From contig NZ_CP078145.1 of assembly GCF_019222765.1 (NCBI RefSeq), positions 1,736,001 to 1,800,000 of the forward strand: a stretch of 64,000 bases of DNA, in the 5' to 3' direction. Shown here one piece after another: positions 33,397 through 41,273 of the stretch. The notes under the pieces are model-generated. The model saw only the letters and a program-made list of their open reading frames with translations. It searched no databases and was not told where the DNA came from. Made by a program: the position numbers and the translations under genes. The stretch's first letter is position 1, and every line of letters starts with the position of its first letter. This stretch comes from Nocardia iowensis. GTDB lineage: Bacteria > Actinomycetota > Actinomycetes > Mycobacteriales > Mycobacteriaceae.

Positions 33397-34179
33397 ATGG
33401 CCGACACCGTTACCGTCGAACGCGACGGACATGTCCTGCTCATCGGACTCAACCGCCCGGCGAAGCGCAACGCCTTCACCCTCGAGATGCTCGGCGAGCT
33501 CTCCCGCGCCTACGCGCTGCTCGAAAACGACGACGACCTGCGCGCCGGTGTGCTCTTCGGCCACGGCGAGCATTTCACCGCGGGTCTCGACCTGGTCGAT
33601 GTCGCGCCGGCCCTCGCTTCGGGCGCGATCACCTACCCCGAGGGCGGAATCGACCCGTGGCGGCTGGATTACCGCTGGACCAAGCCGGTGATCGCGGTGG
33701 CACAGGGCTGGTGCATGACGCTGGGCATCGAGCTGCTGCTGGCCGCCGACATCCGGATCGCCGCCGAAGGTACCCGGTTCAGTCAGCTGGAAGTTCGGCG
33801 CGGCATCTACCCCTTCGGCGGTGCGACCCTGCGGTTCTGGCGGGAAGCCGGCTGGGGCAATGCCATGCGCTGGGTGCTCACCGGCGCCGAGTTCGACGCT
33901 GCCGAGGCCTACCGCATCGGCCTGATTCAGCAGATCACCCCCGATGCCGCCACGGCGCTCGACGCCGCGCGCACGCTCGCCACCGAAATCGCCGAGGACT
34001 CGGCGCCATTGGGTGTGCGCACCATCCTCGCCTCCGCGCACCGTGCCCGCGACGAAGGAAATGCCGCGGCGGCCGAGCATTTGGTCGGCGATGTCACCAA
34101 GCTTTTCGCAACGGCCGACGGTGCGGAGGGGATTCAGTCGTTCGTCGAGCGACGTAAGGCCCAGTTCACCGGTAAGTGA
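33397..34179 (+). CDS. enoyl-CoA hydratase/isomerase family protein (crotonase)
   Basis: A 260-residue crotonase-fold protein. The oxyanion-hole segments are NRPAKRNAFTLEML, FTAGLDLVDVA and AVAQGWCMTLGIELLLAADIRIA. The usual catalytic Glu pair is not obvious: the second region reads QLEVRRGIYPFGGATLRF, which keeps one Glu. It may be an isomerase, hydratase or hydrolase. The ATG has no ribosome site, so a very short or absent leader is possible. Convergent with the anti-sigma-type gene. Confidence 0.85.
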   Translation: MADTVTVERDGHVLLIGLNRPAKRNAFTLEMLGELSRAYALLENDDDLRAGVLFGHGEHFTAGLDLVDVAPALASGAITYPEGGIDPWRLDYRWTKPVIAVAQGWCMTLGIELLLAADIRIAAEGTRFSQLEVRRGIYPFGGATLRFWREAGWGNAMRWVLTGAEFDAAEAYRIGLIQQITPDAATALDAARTLATEIAEDSAPLGVRTILASAHRARDEGNAAAAEHLVGDVTKLFATADGAEGIQSFVERRKAQFTGK

Positions 34180-34180
34180 C

Positions 34181-34195
34181 GCGGGAACGGCCCGC
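34181..34195. terminator. short hairpin between convergent genes
   Basis: GCGGG-AACGG-CCCGC is a 5-bp stem in the 27-bp gap between the crotonase stop and the convergent MEDS/HATPase stop. It is small and has no U-tract. Confidence 0.35.
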
Positions 34196-34206
34196 TGGTG
34201 CCCCGA

Positions 34207-35169
34207 TCAGGCGAGGCGGAGATCCATCTGGATGGTGGTGCCGTGCACGCCGGTATGGATGCGGACCAGGTCGGTCAGCTGGTTGACCAGAAGCAGGCCG
34301 CGGCCACCGAATTGGAACGGTTGCGGGGGTAGCCGACCCGCGAGCGGATTGGTGATGTGGCCCGCGTCGCGGACCTGGCAGCGCAGTTGCCTGCCCTCGG
34401 TCCAGAGCGCCAGCGTGCCGCTGCCGCCCCCGTGCACCACCGAATTGGTGATCGTCTCGGCGACGACCAATTCCAGATCCACCATGTGGTCCTCGGCCAT
34501 GCCCGCCCGGCGGGCGTAGGCGACCGCCCGATGCCGGGTATCGGTGAGCGAGGTGGCATCGAAGGCGATCACGTCGGCGATCGCGGGCGGCGGGGGCAGC
34601 GGCTTGTTGTAAGAGGCGACGATGTGGTCGGGATCGTAGGCGCCACTGGGGCGTTCGCCGCTGCTGTCGATCAGTGTCGGATGCGTCGCGTGCGCGTCGG
34701 CCAGCACGAGCGGGTCGAGGCGTTCGGTGTCGTAGGGGCACAGGATGGTGACCTCGCGACCGGTGAACGCGGCGTTGATCAGCGCTTCGTGCTGGACGCA
34801 TGCCGGGTATTCCGTCGCGGATCGGCCCGCCCAGATGGGTTCACCGATGATCCGCACCCGACCGGTCGGGTAGGTGTCGGCGAAGGCGCGCAGCACGCCG
34901 GGAATGATCCGGCCCGGGTTGCGGCCTTCGACGGTCATGTCCATCAACCGCACCGCGTCGGCATCCGAGCCGAGTTCGGCGCGAATCAGTTCCAGGTTGG
35001 GGCCGGGGACCGACACCGCGACCGGTTCGTTGTTGGCCAATCCTTCTCGGATGAACCCGACGGTGCCTGCCAAATACTCCTCGGTGTCGCTGTAGAACAG
35101 CGCCGGGTGCACGAACGGGTCTGCCGAGTCGGCAGTGGGTGGTCCAGCGGCGGCGGCGGTGGTGGTCAT
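34207..35169 (-). CDS. MEDS-domain anti-sigma-type kinase (HATPase)
   Basis: A 320-residue protein. Residues about 15-190 form a MEDS (DcmR-type sensory) domain: HPALFYSDTEEYLAGTVGFIREGL, VRIIGEPIWAGRS and ALINAAFTGREVTILCPYD. The C-terminal 120 residues form a serine-kinase-type ATPase (DLELVVAETITNSVVHGG, then GRGLLLVNQLTDLV), as in anti-sigma factors like RsbW. ATG 35169 overlaps the STAS gene stop as ATGA. It probably binds and inhibits a sigma factor in response to a ligand. No sigma gene is adjacent. Confidence 0.88.
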   Translation of the reverse strand: MTTTAAAAGPPTADSADPFVHPALFYSDTEEYLAGTVGFIREGLANNEPVAVSVPGPNLELIRAELGSDADAVRLMDMTVEGRNPGRIIPGVLRAFADTYPTGRVRIIGEPIWAGRSATEYPACVQHEALINAAFTGREVTILCPYDTERLDPLVLADAHATHPTLIDSSGERPSGAYDPDHIVASYNKPLPPPPAIADVIAFDATSLTDTRHRAVAYARRAGMAEDHMVDLELVVAETITNSVVHGGGSGTLALWTEGRQLRCQVRDAGHITNPLAGRLPPQPFQFGGRGLLLVNQLTDLVRIHTGVHGTTIQMDLRLA

Positions 35170-35531
35170 GCGCGGTCTACCTCGAGTGTGGGGAGCGACG
35201 GCCAGAACAGGTCCAGGATGCGGACCAGCGTCACCGGTGGGTTGTGCAGCACGACCCTGCGTCCCTGTGCCGACTGATTCGTTGCTTCCACCAGTATCAG
35301 GGTGCCGTGGGTGTCGATGAATGTGAGCTCGGACAATTCCAGATGGATGTCGGGGACACTGGGCAGCTCGGCCAACGCGGACCGCCAACTACCGTGCGTC
35401 GCCAGATCGACCTGTCCCACGCACCGCAGACCGGGCGGGCTGTTGGTCGGAAATGTCCGCAACCTCGGCGAAACGGGAGACGTGGGGTGGCTCCTGTCGG
35501 CGGGTGTCGCTGGCTCGGCTCGCACCGTCAC
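35166..35531 (-). CDS. STAS-domain anti-sigma factor antagonist
   Basis: A 121-residue STAS protein. The RCVGQVDLATHGSWRSAL strand-helix and ELSELTFIDTHGTLILVEA contain the FIDTHG motif. The Ser/Thr phosphorylated in SpoIIAA/RsbV proteins corresponds here to Thr in DTHG. I choose the GTG at 35531 because an AAGGAG site lies 4 bp before it; the frame is open up to 35603. It is coupled to the MEDS/HATPase gene and likely releases the sigma factor when unphosphorylated. Confidence 0.85.
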   Translation of the reverse strand: MTVRAEPATPADRSHPTSPVSPRLRTFPTNSPPGLRCVGQVDLATHGSWRSALAELPSVPDIHLELSELTFIDTHGTLILVEATNQSAQGRRVVLHNPPVTLVRILDLFWPSLPTLEVDRA

Positions 35532-35723
35532 ATCACTCCTTCTGCCTATCAACGGCAGGAAATTACGTGAACAACATACGCGGGGGCGGGCGGCGCCGAT
35601 CATCCGGGCCGCTGGTGTCGGACCCGCACCGGCGCGTGCCGGTAGACCATGATGTGTCCGTGCGTCCCGGCTGGGCCGGGTGGTGGTTACCTGTCGCTCG
35701 TCTCGAAGGAGAGGGTCTGCACG

Positions 35724-37304
35724 ATGGCATTGTCACGGCGGAGGTTCATCGGCGCGGCCGGGTTGGGTTCCGGCGGGATGCTCATCGGGTCCCGGGCCGG
35801 TGCGGTACCGGAGCCGGTTGCGGAGGTGGCACCGAAGGTCGTCCTGCCCGGCGACGCGGAATACGCACCGCTCACTCTTAGGGGCTACAACCGGCGGTTC
35901 GTCGCCCGCCCCGCGAAGATCTATCTGCCTGTCGACGCCGAAGAGACCCGTTCCGCGGTGCGGAGCGCCGTCGCCGAGGGGTTACGTATCGCTACCCGTT
36001 CCGGTGGGCACTGCTTCGATGGCTTCGTCGACGACCCGCAGACCCGGGCGATCATCGATCTGAGCCGGATGCGCGGGGTGTACTTCGACGAACGTCACCA
36101 CGCCTACTCCGTGGCCGCGGGCGCGGAGATCGGCGCGGTGTACGAGGCACTGTTGCGCGGCTGGGGCGTGACCATTCCGGCCGGAATCTGCTTGGGCGTC
36201 GGCATGGGCGGCTATTTGAGCGGCGGCGGCTACGGTCCGCTGTCTCGGCGGCTCGGGCTGGCCGCGGACCATGTGTACGGCGTCGAGGTGGTGACGGTCG
36301 ACGCGGCCGGGGCGGCGTCGGTGGTGGTCGCCACCAAGGACGGACCGAATGCCGATCTGTGGTGGGCGCATACCGGGGGCGGCGGCGGCAATTTCGGTGT
36401 GGTAACCCGGTTTCTGCTCCGCTCGCATGATGCCGACGGTGCGGACCCGGCGCGATTGCTGCCGAAACCACCGGCGAACATGATGACGGCACGGTTGGTG
36501 CTACCGGTCGCGAGCGAAGCGGCGTTCGTTCGCTTTGTCGGGAATTACTTGGCCTTTTTCGAACGGAACAGCCAGCAGGACAGCCGATTCGCCGGTCTCT
36601 ATGCCCCGCTGCATGTCAAACCGTTCGCCGGGTCCTGCGACATCCTGGTCCTGCTCGATGCCGATGCGCCAGACGCCCGGTCCTGTTACGACGAGTTCGT
36701 CGCGGCGGTGAGCGAGGGCGTCCTGCCGCCGCCGATCGTGCCGCCGCTCGAGCAGAAGTCCTATCCGGACACCGTGGCGCAGGTGTATTACGCCAAGGGC
36801 CCGCAGCCGCCTCGGGTGAAAGTAAAGGCGGCGTATCTGCGGCGGTCGTACACGCCTGAGCAACTGCGGACGTTCTACCGGTACCTGACCGATGTGCGCT
36901 ATATCGGCGAATCCCAGCTGGAATTCCTGCCTTTCGGCGGCGCGATCAATGCCCGGCCGACCGGAGCGACCGCCATGCCGGTGCGTGACTCATTCATGAA
37001 GATGCTCATCCACGCGGCATGGCGCGCTCCGGCGGACGACGACAGATTCACCCAGTGGGCTCGCGAGATGTATCGCGACGTCTATGCCGCGACCGGCGGG
37101 GTGCCGGTGCCCGGCGAGGTCGACGGCGGGAGCTACATCAACTACCCGGATCCCGACCTCCGGGATCCACGATGGAACACCTCGGGGATTCCCTGGCACA
37201 CCTTCTATTACCGCGACAACTACCCGCGGCTCCAGCGGATCAAGGCGGAGTGGGATCCGCTCGGCACCTTCCGGCATCAGCTGTCGATCGACCCGAATGA
37301 GTGA
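35724..37304 (+). CDS. Tat-exported FAD-dependent oxidase, berberine-bridge type
   Basis: A 526-residue flavoprotein. The signal SRRRFIGAAGLGSGG is a Tat motif. The FAD domain has RSGGHCFDG, where His is the usual 8-alpha attachment site, and IPAGICLGVGMGGYLSGGGYG, where Cys occupies the second covalent position of berberine-bridge enzymes. The C-terminal BBE segment (YYRDNYPRLQRIKAEWDPLGTF) is intact. Bicovalent FAD is therefore likely. Substrates in the family are alcohols, carbohydrates or alkaloid-like compounds. The folded protein would be exported with its cofactor. Confidence 0.87.
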   Translation: MALSRRRFIGAAGLGSGGMLIGSRAGAVPEPVAEVAPKVVLPGDAEYAPLTLRGYNRRFVARPAKIYLPVDAEETRSAVRSAVAEGLRIATRSGGHCFDGFVDDPQTRAIIDLSRMRGVYFDERHHAYSVAAGAEIGAVYEALLRGWGVTIPAGICLGVGMGGYLSGGGYGPLSRRLGLAADHVYGVEVVTVDAAGAASVVVATKDGPNADLWWAHTGGGGGNFGVVTRFLLRSHDADGADPARLLPKPPANMMTARLVLPVASEAAFVRFVGNYLAFFERNSQQDSRFAGLYAPLHVKPFAGSCDILVLLDADAPDARSCYDEFVAAVSEGVLPPPIVPPLEQKSYPDTVAQVYYAKGPQPPRVKVKAAYLRRSYTPEQLRTFYRYLTDVRYIGESQLEFLPFGGAINARPTGATAMPVRDSFMKMLIHAAWRAPADDDRFTQWAREMYRDVYAATGGVPVPGEVDGGSYINYPDPDLRDPRWNTSGIPWHTFYYRDNYPRLQRIKAEWDPLGTFRHQLSIDPNE

Positions 37305-37327
37305 CCTGTTCGTGCGCCGGTCTCGGT

Positions 37328-37972
37328 TCAGGATTCCGGCAGCAGCGACGGATCGGTGCTGTACGCCCGCAGTCGCCCCAGCATGGCGGCCCGAGATTGG
37401 GCGAACGCGGCGTCGCGATCCAGCAGGCGCGCGCGGGTGACCGCGGCGTAGCCGAGCGCGTCGAGTTCGAAGGCGAGGACGCCGGGATCGGTGTCCGGCT
37501 GTAGCTGGCCGGCATCGAGTGCGGAGCGAATGACGGAGTGCACGAACGCGTCCCACTCGCGAGCAAGCGCGACCAGGCGGTCGCGGACCGGGCCGGGGCG
37601 GTCGTCGAACTCGTGCTGGATGGCCACGAAAAAGCAGCCGCCGGGCAGTATCAGGTCGGCGTAGAACGCCAGGCGCGATTCGTGCAGCGCCCACAGCTGA
37701 CCTATCCCGGCCGGTGCTCGCAGCGCGGGTGTCACTACCTGCTCCACCCACTGCAGGCGCGCGCGTTCGATGGCCGCCAGTTGCAGCTCTTCCTTGTCGC
37801 GCCAGAGCGAGAACAGGCCGGACTTGCTGACGCCCGCCTCGGCGGCGACCTGTCCCATGCTCAGTCCGCCGAGCCCTTCGACGGAAGCCAGCGAGACCAC
37901 CGCGTCCAGCACTACGGTTCTGGATCGTTCGCCGCGAGCTCGGCGCCCGTCGGCCGGGTGCCTGTTTGTCAT
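37328..37972 (-). CDS. TetR-family regulator
   Basis: A 214-residue TetR protein: VVLDAVVSLASVEGLGGLSM and VAAEAGVSKSGLFSLWRDKEELQLAAI make up the DNA-binding domain; the remainder is a TetR_C_6-like ligand domain (LPGGCFFVAIQHEFDDRPGPVRDRL). An 18-bp perfect palindrome lies 23 bp upstream. A TAGGAT -10 (37979-37984 reversed) is 6 bp before the ATG, which suggests a leaderless, self-repressed gene. It is convergent with the flavoprotein gene; its other targets are unknown. Confidence 0.87.
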   Translation of the reverse strand: MTNRHPADGRRARGERSRTVVLDAVVSLASVEGLGGLSMGQVAAEAGVSKSGLFSLWRDKEELQLAAIERARLQWVEQVVTPALRAPAGIGQLWALHESRLAFYADLILPGGCFFVAIQHEFDDRPGPVRDRLVALAREWDAFVHSVIRSALDAGQLQPDTDPGVLAFELDALGYAAVTRARLLDRDAAFAQSRAAMLGRLRAYSTDPSLLPES

Positions 37973-37994
37973 GTGAACATCCTATCGCAATAAG

Positions 37995-38012
37995 TCCGAC
38001 CGATCGGTCGGA
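37995..38012. promoter_or_regulatory. TetR operator, perfect 18-bp palindrome
   Basis: TCCGACCGATCGGTCGGA is fully symmetric. It lies upstream of the TetR gene ending at 37972, overlapping its -35 region. The core ACCGATCGGT is the same as in the unrelated TetR promoter at 30919-30928. Confidence 0.8.
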
Positions 38013-38308
38013 ATAGTGGAGAGGTGTGCGAATTCAACGCGTGGCCGGGGCAGGAGCGGGCGCCTGACCCCGGGAGATCCACCGGAAGCGTACGTCCAAC
38101 GGCGGATGGCGAAATGGGGGATTCCCCTGAGGCAGAAACGTATTCGTTTCGGATACCGTCGAGGCATCGTAATTGCCGCTCGAAACCGTCTGCACGCCAA
38201 TGCTTTAGACGTTTCCGCGACGGGGAATGGCCCGGTAGGCGGCCGCGGTGGAGAGTTTGTGTATCGGATCCGAACGCGATAGGCGCGTTCCGTGTGAACA
38301 AGAGGTCG
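38013..38308. other. intergenic gap of about 300 bp
   Basis: No gene supported. A GGGG-GATT-CCCC hairpin near 38116 and an imperfect GTAT/ATAC repeat near 38140 are present. They might be part of the leader of the repeat-containing secreted protein. No riboswitch class was recognised. Confidence 0.3.
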
Positions 38309-38740
38309 ATGGTGTCGGTAACGAGTGTGGGTACGGGTAGAGCTCGACGGGTGATGGTGCGAACCGTAGTGGCGGCGACACTGGCGCTGGCCCCCGCCGC
38401 TGTCATCATTCCGGCGGCCTCCGCCAGGCCGTGCGTCACGCCGACGGAGATCGGCTGCCACGGCGGCTTCCACCACGACCCGCCCAAGAGCGGCCTCGAT
38501 GACGACTTCTTCGGCTACGGCATGGATGGCTTCGATGGTTCCGGGCGTGACCGATTCGGCCGTGATCGGTTCGGCTATGACCGAAGCGGTTACGACCGGT
38601 GGGGTTACGACCGATGGGGCTACGACCGGAACGGCTTCACCAGGGAGGGTTGTGCCCGAAACGGGGCGGACCGTCCCGATGCCGACGCCGGGAAATGTGA
38701 ACGGTTGCGGTCGCGTCCGTCCAGTGGCAGCAGCTCCTGA
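38309..38740 (+). CDS. small secreted protein with G-x-D-R repeats
   Basis: A 143-residue exported protein. The signal peptide includes VMVRTVVAATLALAPAAVII and is cut near SASARPC. After a short Cys-, His- and Asp-rich segment, six 5-residue repeats (GRDRF, GRDRF, GYDRS, GYDRW, GYDRW, GYDRN) occupy residues about 79-108. A Cys-containing charged tail follows. The repeat alternates aromatic, acidic and basic residues, as in low-complexity adhesive or phase-separating sequences. The start at 38309 follows AGAGG. Function unknown. Confidence 0.72.
   Translation: MVSVTSVGTGRARRVMVRTVVAATLALAPAAVIIPAASARPCVTPTEIGCHGGFHHDPPKSGLDDDFFGYGMDGFDGSGRDRFGRDRFGYDRSGYDRWGYDRWGYDRNGFTREGCARNGADRPDADAGKCERLRSRPSSGSSS
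38543..38632 (+). repeat. six tandem 15-bp units encoding G-[RY]-D-R-x
   Basis: Six in-frame 15-bp units run without interruption. Units 4-6 are most alike (GG-TAC-GACCG cores). Such arrays can gain or lose units by slippage. Confidence 0.8.
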
Positions 38741-38748
38741 CGGTTGCT

Positions 38749-38799
38749 GCTCGGCGAGCTGAGGCAGGTGTATCGCCTGTTCAGCCCGACTCGCCGAGC
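38749..38799 (+). terminator. long hairpin terminator after the repeat protein
   Basis: GCTCGGCGAG (38749-38758) pairs perfectly with CTCGCCGAGC (38790-38799); inner CTGA/TCAG and CAGG/CCTG pairs extend the stem. It starts 8 bp after the stop. No U-tract. Confidence 0.6.
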
Positions 38800-38899
38800 C
38801 GGGGTATCGGCGAAGCCGGGCGGCCCGGCTGCCGAGTTCGCTAGTTTCTATTCAGACGGTCATCGTCTTATCGAGTCTTTCGGCTGGTGAAGGGGATCC

Positions 38900-40525
38900 G
38901 TGATGAATGCTGACTGCTCCGGCTCCGAACGGGAAGCGAACTGGCGTACGAAGGCGCGACGGGGTGCGTTTCGGGCTGTTCTGGTGTCGGCCGTCATGGC
39001 GGCCGTGTTCAGCGCCGTGACCGCGTGTGGCGATGAGAAAGATCAACAACCGACCGATGCGGCGGTAGTGCAGACCCGGTCCGGGCCGGTGCGCGGGACC
39101 GTGACGGCCGACGAGCGCGCATTTTCCGGAATCCCCTATGCGGCACCACCGGTGGGCGAGCTGCGGTGGAAACCGCCTGCCGCACCGGCTGTTTGGTCGG
39201 CGGAGCGAGACGCGACGAAGCCGGGAGCCGAGTGTCTGCAACCCGAGGACGCCGGTCGGCTCACCGGCAGTGAGGACTGCCTGTTCCTGAATGTGTGGAC
39301 ACCCAGTGGCGCTGCCGATCGGAAACGCCCGGTGCTGGTGTGGATCCATGGCGGCGCGTTCACCACCGGCAGCGGTAGTTTGTACAACCCCGCGCGATTG
39401 GTGCGCACCGGCGACATGGTCGTGGTGACGATCAACTACCGGCTGGGTGCGCTGGGTTTCCTGGGGCATCCGGCGGTGGCGCACGAGGACGGGCAGGTCG
39501 GCAATTTCGGGTTGCTGGATCAGCAGGCGGCGTTGCGCTGGGTGCGTGACAATATCGCCGCGTTCGGCGGCGATCCGGCCAAGGTGACCATTGCCGGTGA
39601 GTCGGCCGGCGCGATGTCGGTGTGTGACCACCTGGTGTCGCCGGCCTCGGACCGGTTGTTCCACGGCGCGATATTGCAGAGCGGGCCGTGCGAAATGCAG
39701 ACCGACCGGCAGACCGCGGTCGCCAAGAGCGAGGAGTACTCGGCGACGATCGGCTGCCCGGACGCCGATGCCGCCGCGGTAGCTCGGTGTCTGCGTGCGG
39801 TACCCGCTGAGCAGGTGGCCGCGACACCGTTGCACTTCACCGGGGAAGCCGGTGTCGGTCTGCCCAGTCCGAGCTACGGCCAACCCCTGCTGCCGGACGA
39901 CCCGATGGTCGCATTCCGTGACGGCAAGGCCGCGAAAGTGCCGGTACTGATCGGCGTGAACCGAGACGAATACACCTATTTCGTTGCCGGACAGACGATC
40001 ACCGCCCAGCAGTATCCCGACCTGTTGAAGATGTTCGGCCCACAAGCCGACGCCGTCACCGCGCAATATCCGCTCGACCGCTACGCGCAACCGGAGCTGG
40101 CCTGGTCCGCGGTGATGACCGACCACGTCTTCGCGTGCCCGATCGCCGACAACACGAAATCCCTCACCCGCACCGGCCCCGTCTACGCCTACGAATTCGC
40201 CGACCCCGATGCCGCGCCCCTCCCCGGGCTACCGTCCCCACCGCCCTTCCCCTTGGGCGCGGCCCACGGCTTCGAACTGCCCTACCTGTTCGACCTCGAC
40301 CGGACTCCGTCCCCCGCCACCTCAGCTCAGCAAGCCTTGTCCGACAAGATGATCCGCTACTGGTCAGCCTTCGTCCACACCGGCGACCCGAACGCCAACG
40401 GCCTCCCGCACTGGCCCCGCCACACCGGCGACCAGTCCCTGGTCCTGCACCCCGACACCGCGACCACCACCAACATCCACGAAACCCACCACTGCGCCCT
40501 CTGGACCCAAATCCCCACCCCGTGA
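38900..40525 (+). CDS. type B carboxylesterase, predicted lipoprotein
   Basis: A 541-residue carboxylesterase/lipase. The N-terminus has a basic region, a hydrophobic stretch and a lipobox-like SAVTACGDE, so the protein is probably lipid-anchored outside the cell. Catalytic residues are Ser in TIAGESAGAMS, Glu in VNRDEYTYF and His in LGAAHGFELPYLF. SEDCLFLNVWTP and LVWIHGGAF form the family signature and oxyanion hole. It hydrolyses carboxylic esters. An AAGGGG site precedes the tandem ATGs at 38900/38903. Confidence 0.9.
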   Translation: MMNADCSGSEREANWRTKARRGAFRAVLVSAVMAAVFSAVTACGDEKDQQPTDAAVVQTRSGPVRGTVTADERAFSGIPYAAPPVGELRWKPPAAPAVWSAERDATKPGAECLQPEDAGRLTGSEDCLFLNVWTPSGAADRKRPVLVWIHGGAFTTGSGSLYNPARLVRTGDMVVVTINYRLGALGFLGHPAVAHEDGQVGNFGLLDQQAALRWVRDNIAAFGGDPAKVTIAGESAGAMSVCDHLVSPASDRLFHGAILQSGPCEMQTDRQTAVAKSEEYSATIGCPDADAAAVARCLRAVPAEQVAATPLHFTGEAGVGLPSPSYGQPLLPDDPMVAFRDGKAAKVPVLIGVNRDEYTYFVAGQTITAQQYPDLLKMFGPQADAVTAQYPLDRYAQPELAWSAVMTDHVFACPIADNTKSLTRTGPVYAYEFADPDAAPLPGLPSPPPFPLGAAHGFELPYLFDLDRTPSPATSAQQALSDKMIRYWSAFVHTGDPNANGLPHWPRHTGDQSLVLHPDTATTTNIHETHHCALWTQIPTP

Positions 40526-40600
40526 CACGCGCTCGCCCGTCTCGCGGCGCCAAATACAAGCGTTCGCAAGGCAATCGAGGCAACCGCCTAAGCGGCAAGA

Positions 40601-41059
40601 TCAGTACCAGTGATGTGCTTGCCAGAACTCCCAGGCGCGGATGGGGTTGCCGTAGCGCTTGTTCATGTAGTCGTAGGTCCAGCGGATCTGGGTTACCGGG
40701 TTGAACGCCCAGTCGGGACCGTGGGTGCCCATCTTCTGGGGCGGCAGGGCTTGGCCGAGGCCGTAGGCGCCGCTTTCCGGGTTGATGGCGAAAACATTCC
40801 AGCCGCTTTCCCGGGTGATGATGTTGTCGAACGCCCAGAAATGGTGTGGCGGCACGATTGTCATCGCAAGAATTTTGACCGTTGCCCGGGGTAGGGAGAG
40901 GGCGGAGCCGGCCGAATGGGTTTCCCAGGTGCGCGACGGCGTCGCGCAAATCGGCGGCGCATCGGGAGCCGCGCAATCCGTGGCGACAGCGTTTGCCGGA
41001 GCGGCGCAGAGAAAAAGCGCACTGACGGCTGCTGCGACGGTAGGAATGAAGTACCGCAT
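40601..41059 (-). CDS. secreted transglycosylase-like (lysozyme fold) protein
   Basis: A 152-residue exported protein. The signal peptide is cut near PANAVATD. The domain has the catalytic Glu in NIITRESGWNVFAINPESGAYGLGQALP and ends in IRWTYDYMNKRYGNPIRAWEFWQAHHWY, the characteristic end of SLT-type resuscitation or phage-like transglycosylases in actinobacteria. It would cleave peptidoglycan glycan strands. An AAAGGA site precedes ATG 41059. It is divergent from the G1 peptidase gene. Confidence 0.87.
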   Translation of the reverse strand: MRYFIPTVAAAVSALFLCAAPANAVATDCAAPDAPPICATPSRTWETHSAGSALSLPRATVKILAMTIVPPHHFWAFDNIITRESGWNVFAINPESGAYGLGQALPPQKMGTHGPDWAFNPVTQIRWTYDYMNKRYGNPIRAWEFWQAHHWY

Positions 41060-41273
41060 CGTCGATTCGGTCCTTTCGTATCCACTGATTGAAACTCGAA
41101 GCCTGTCGTGCTAATTCAGCAAATCACTAGTGACCGATGTTGTTGCGCAGCCGCTCCGGAGTGTCATTCAAATGAATAAGTGCACTCCAGGCGGGTATGG
41201 CCCGCGCAACCTGCGGAAACACTGCCGCGTGGCGGCGCGCGACAGTGATGCATTTCAGCTATTGTGGCTGTTC

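Noticed and set aside
38013..38308. Possible riboswitch before the repeat-containing secreted protein
   Set aside because: Short hairpins only; no conserved core of any riboswitch class I could recognise.
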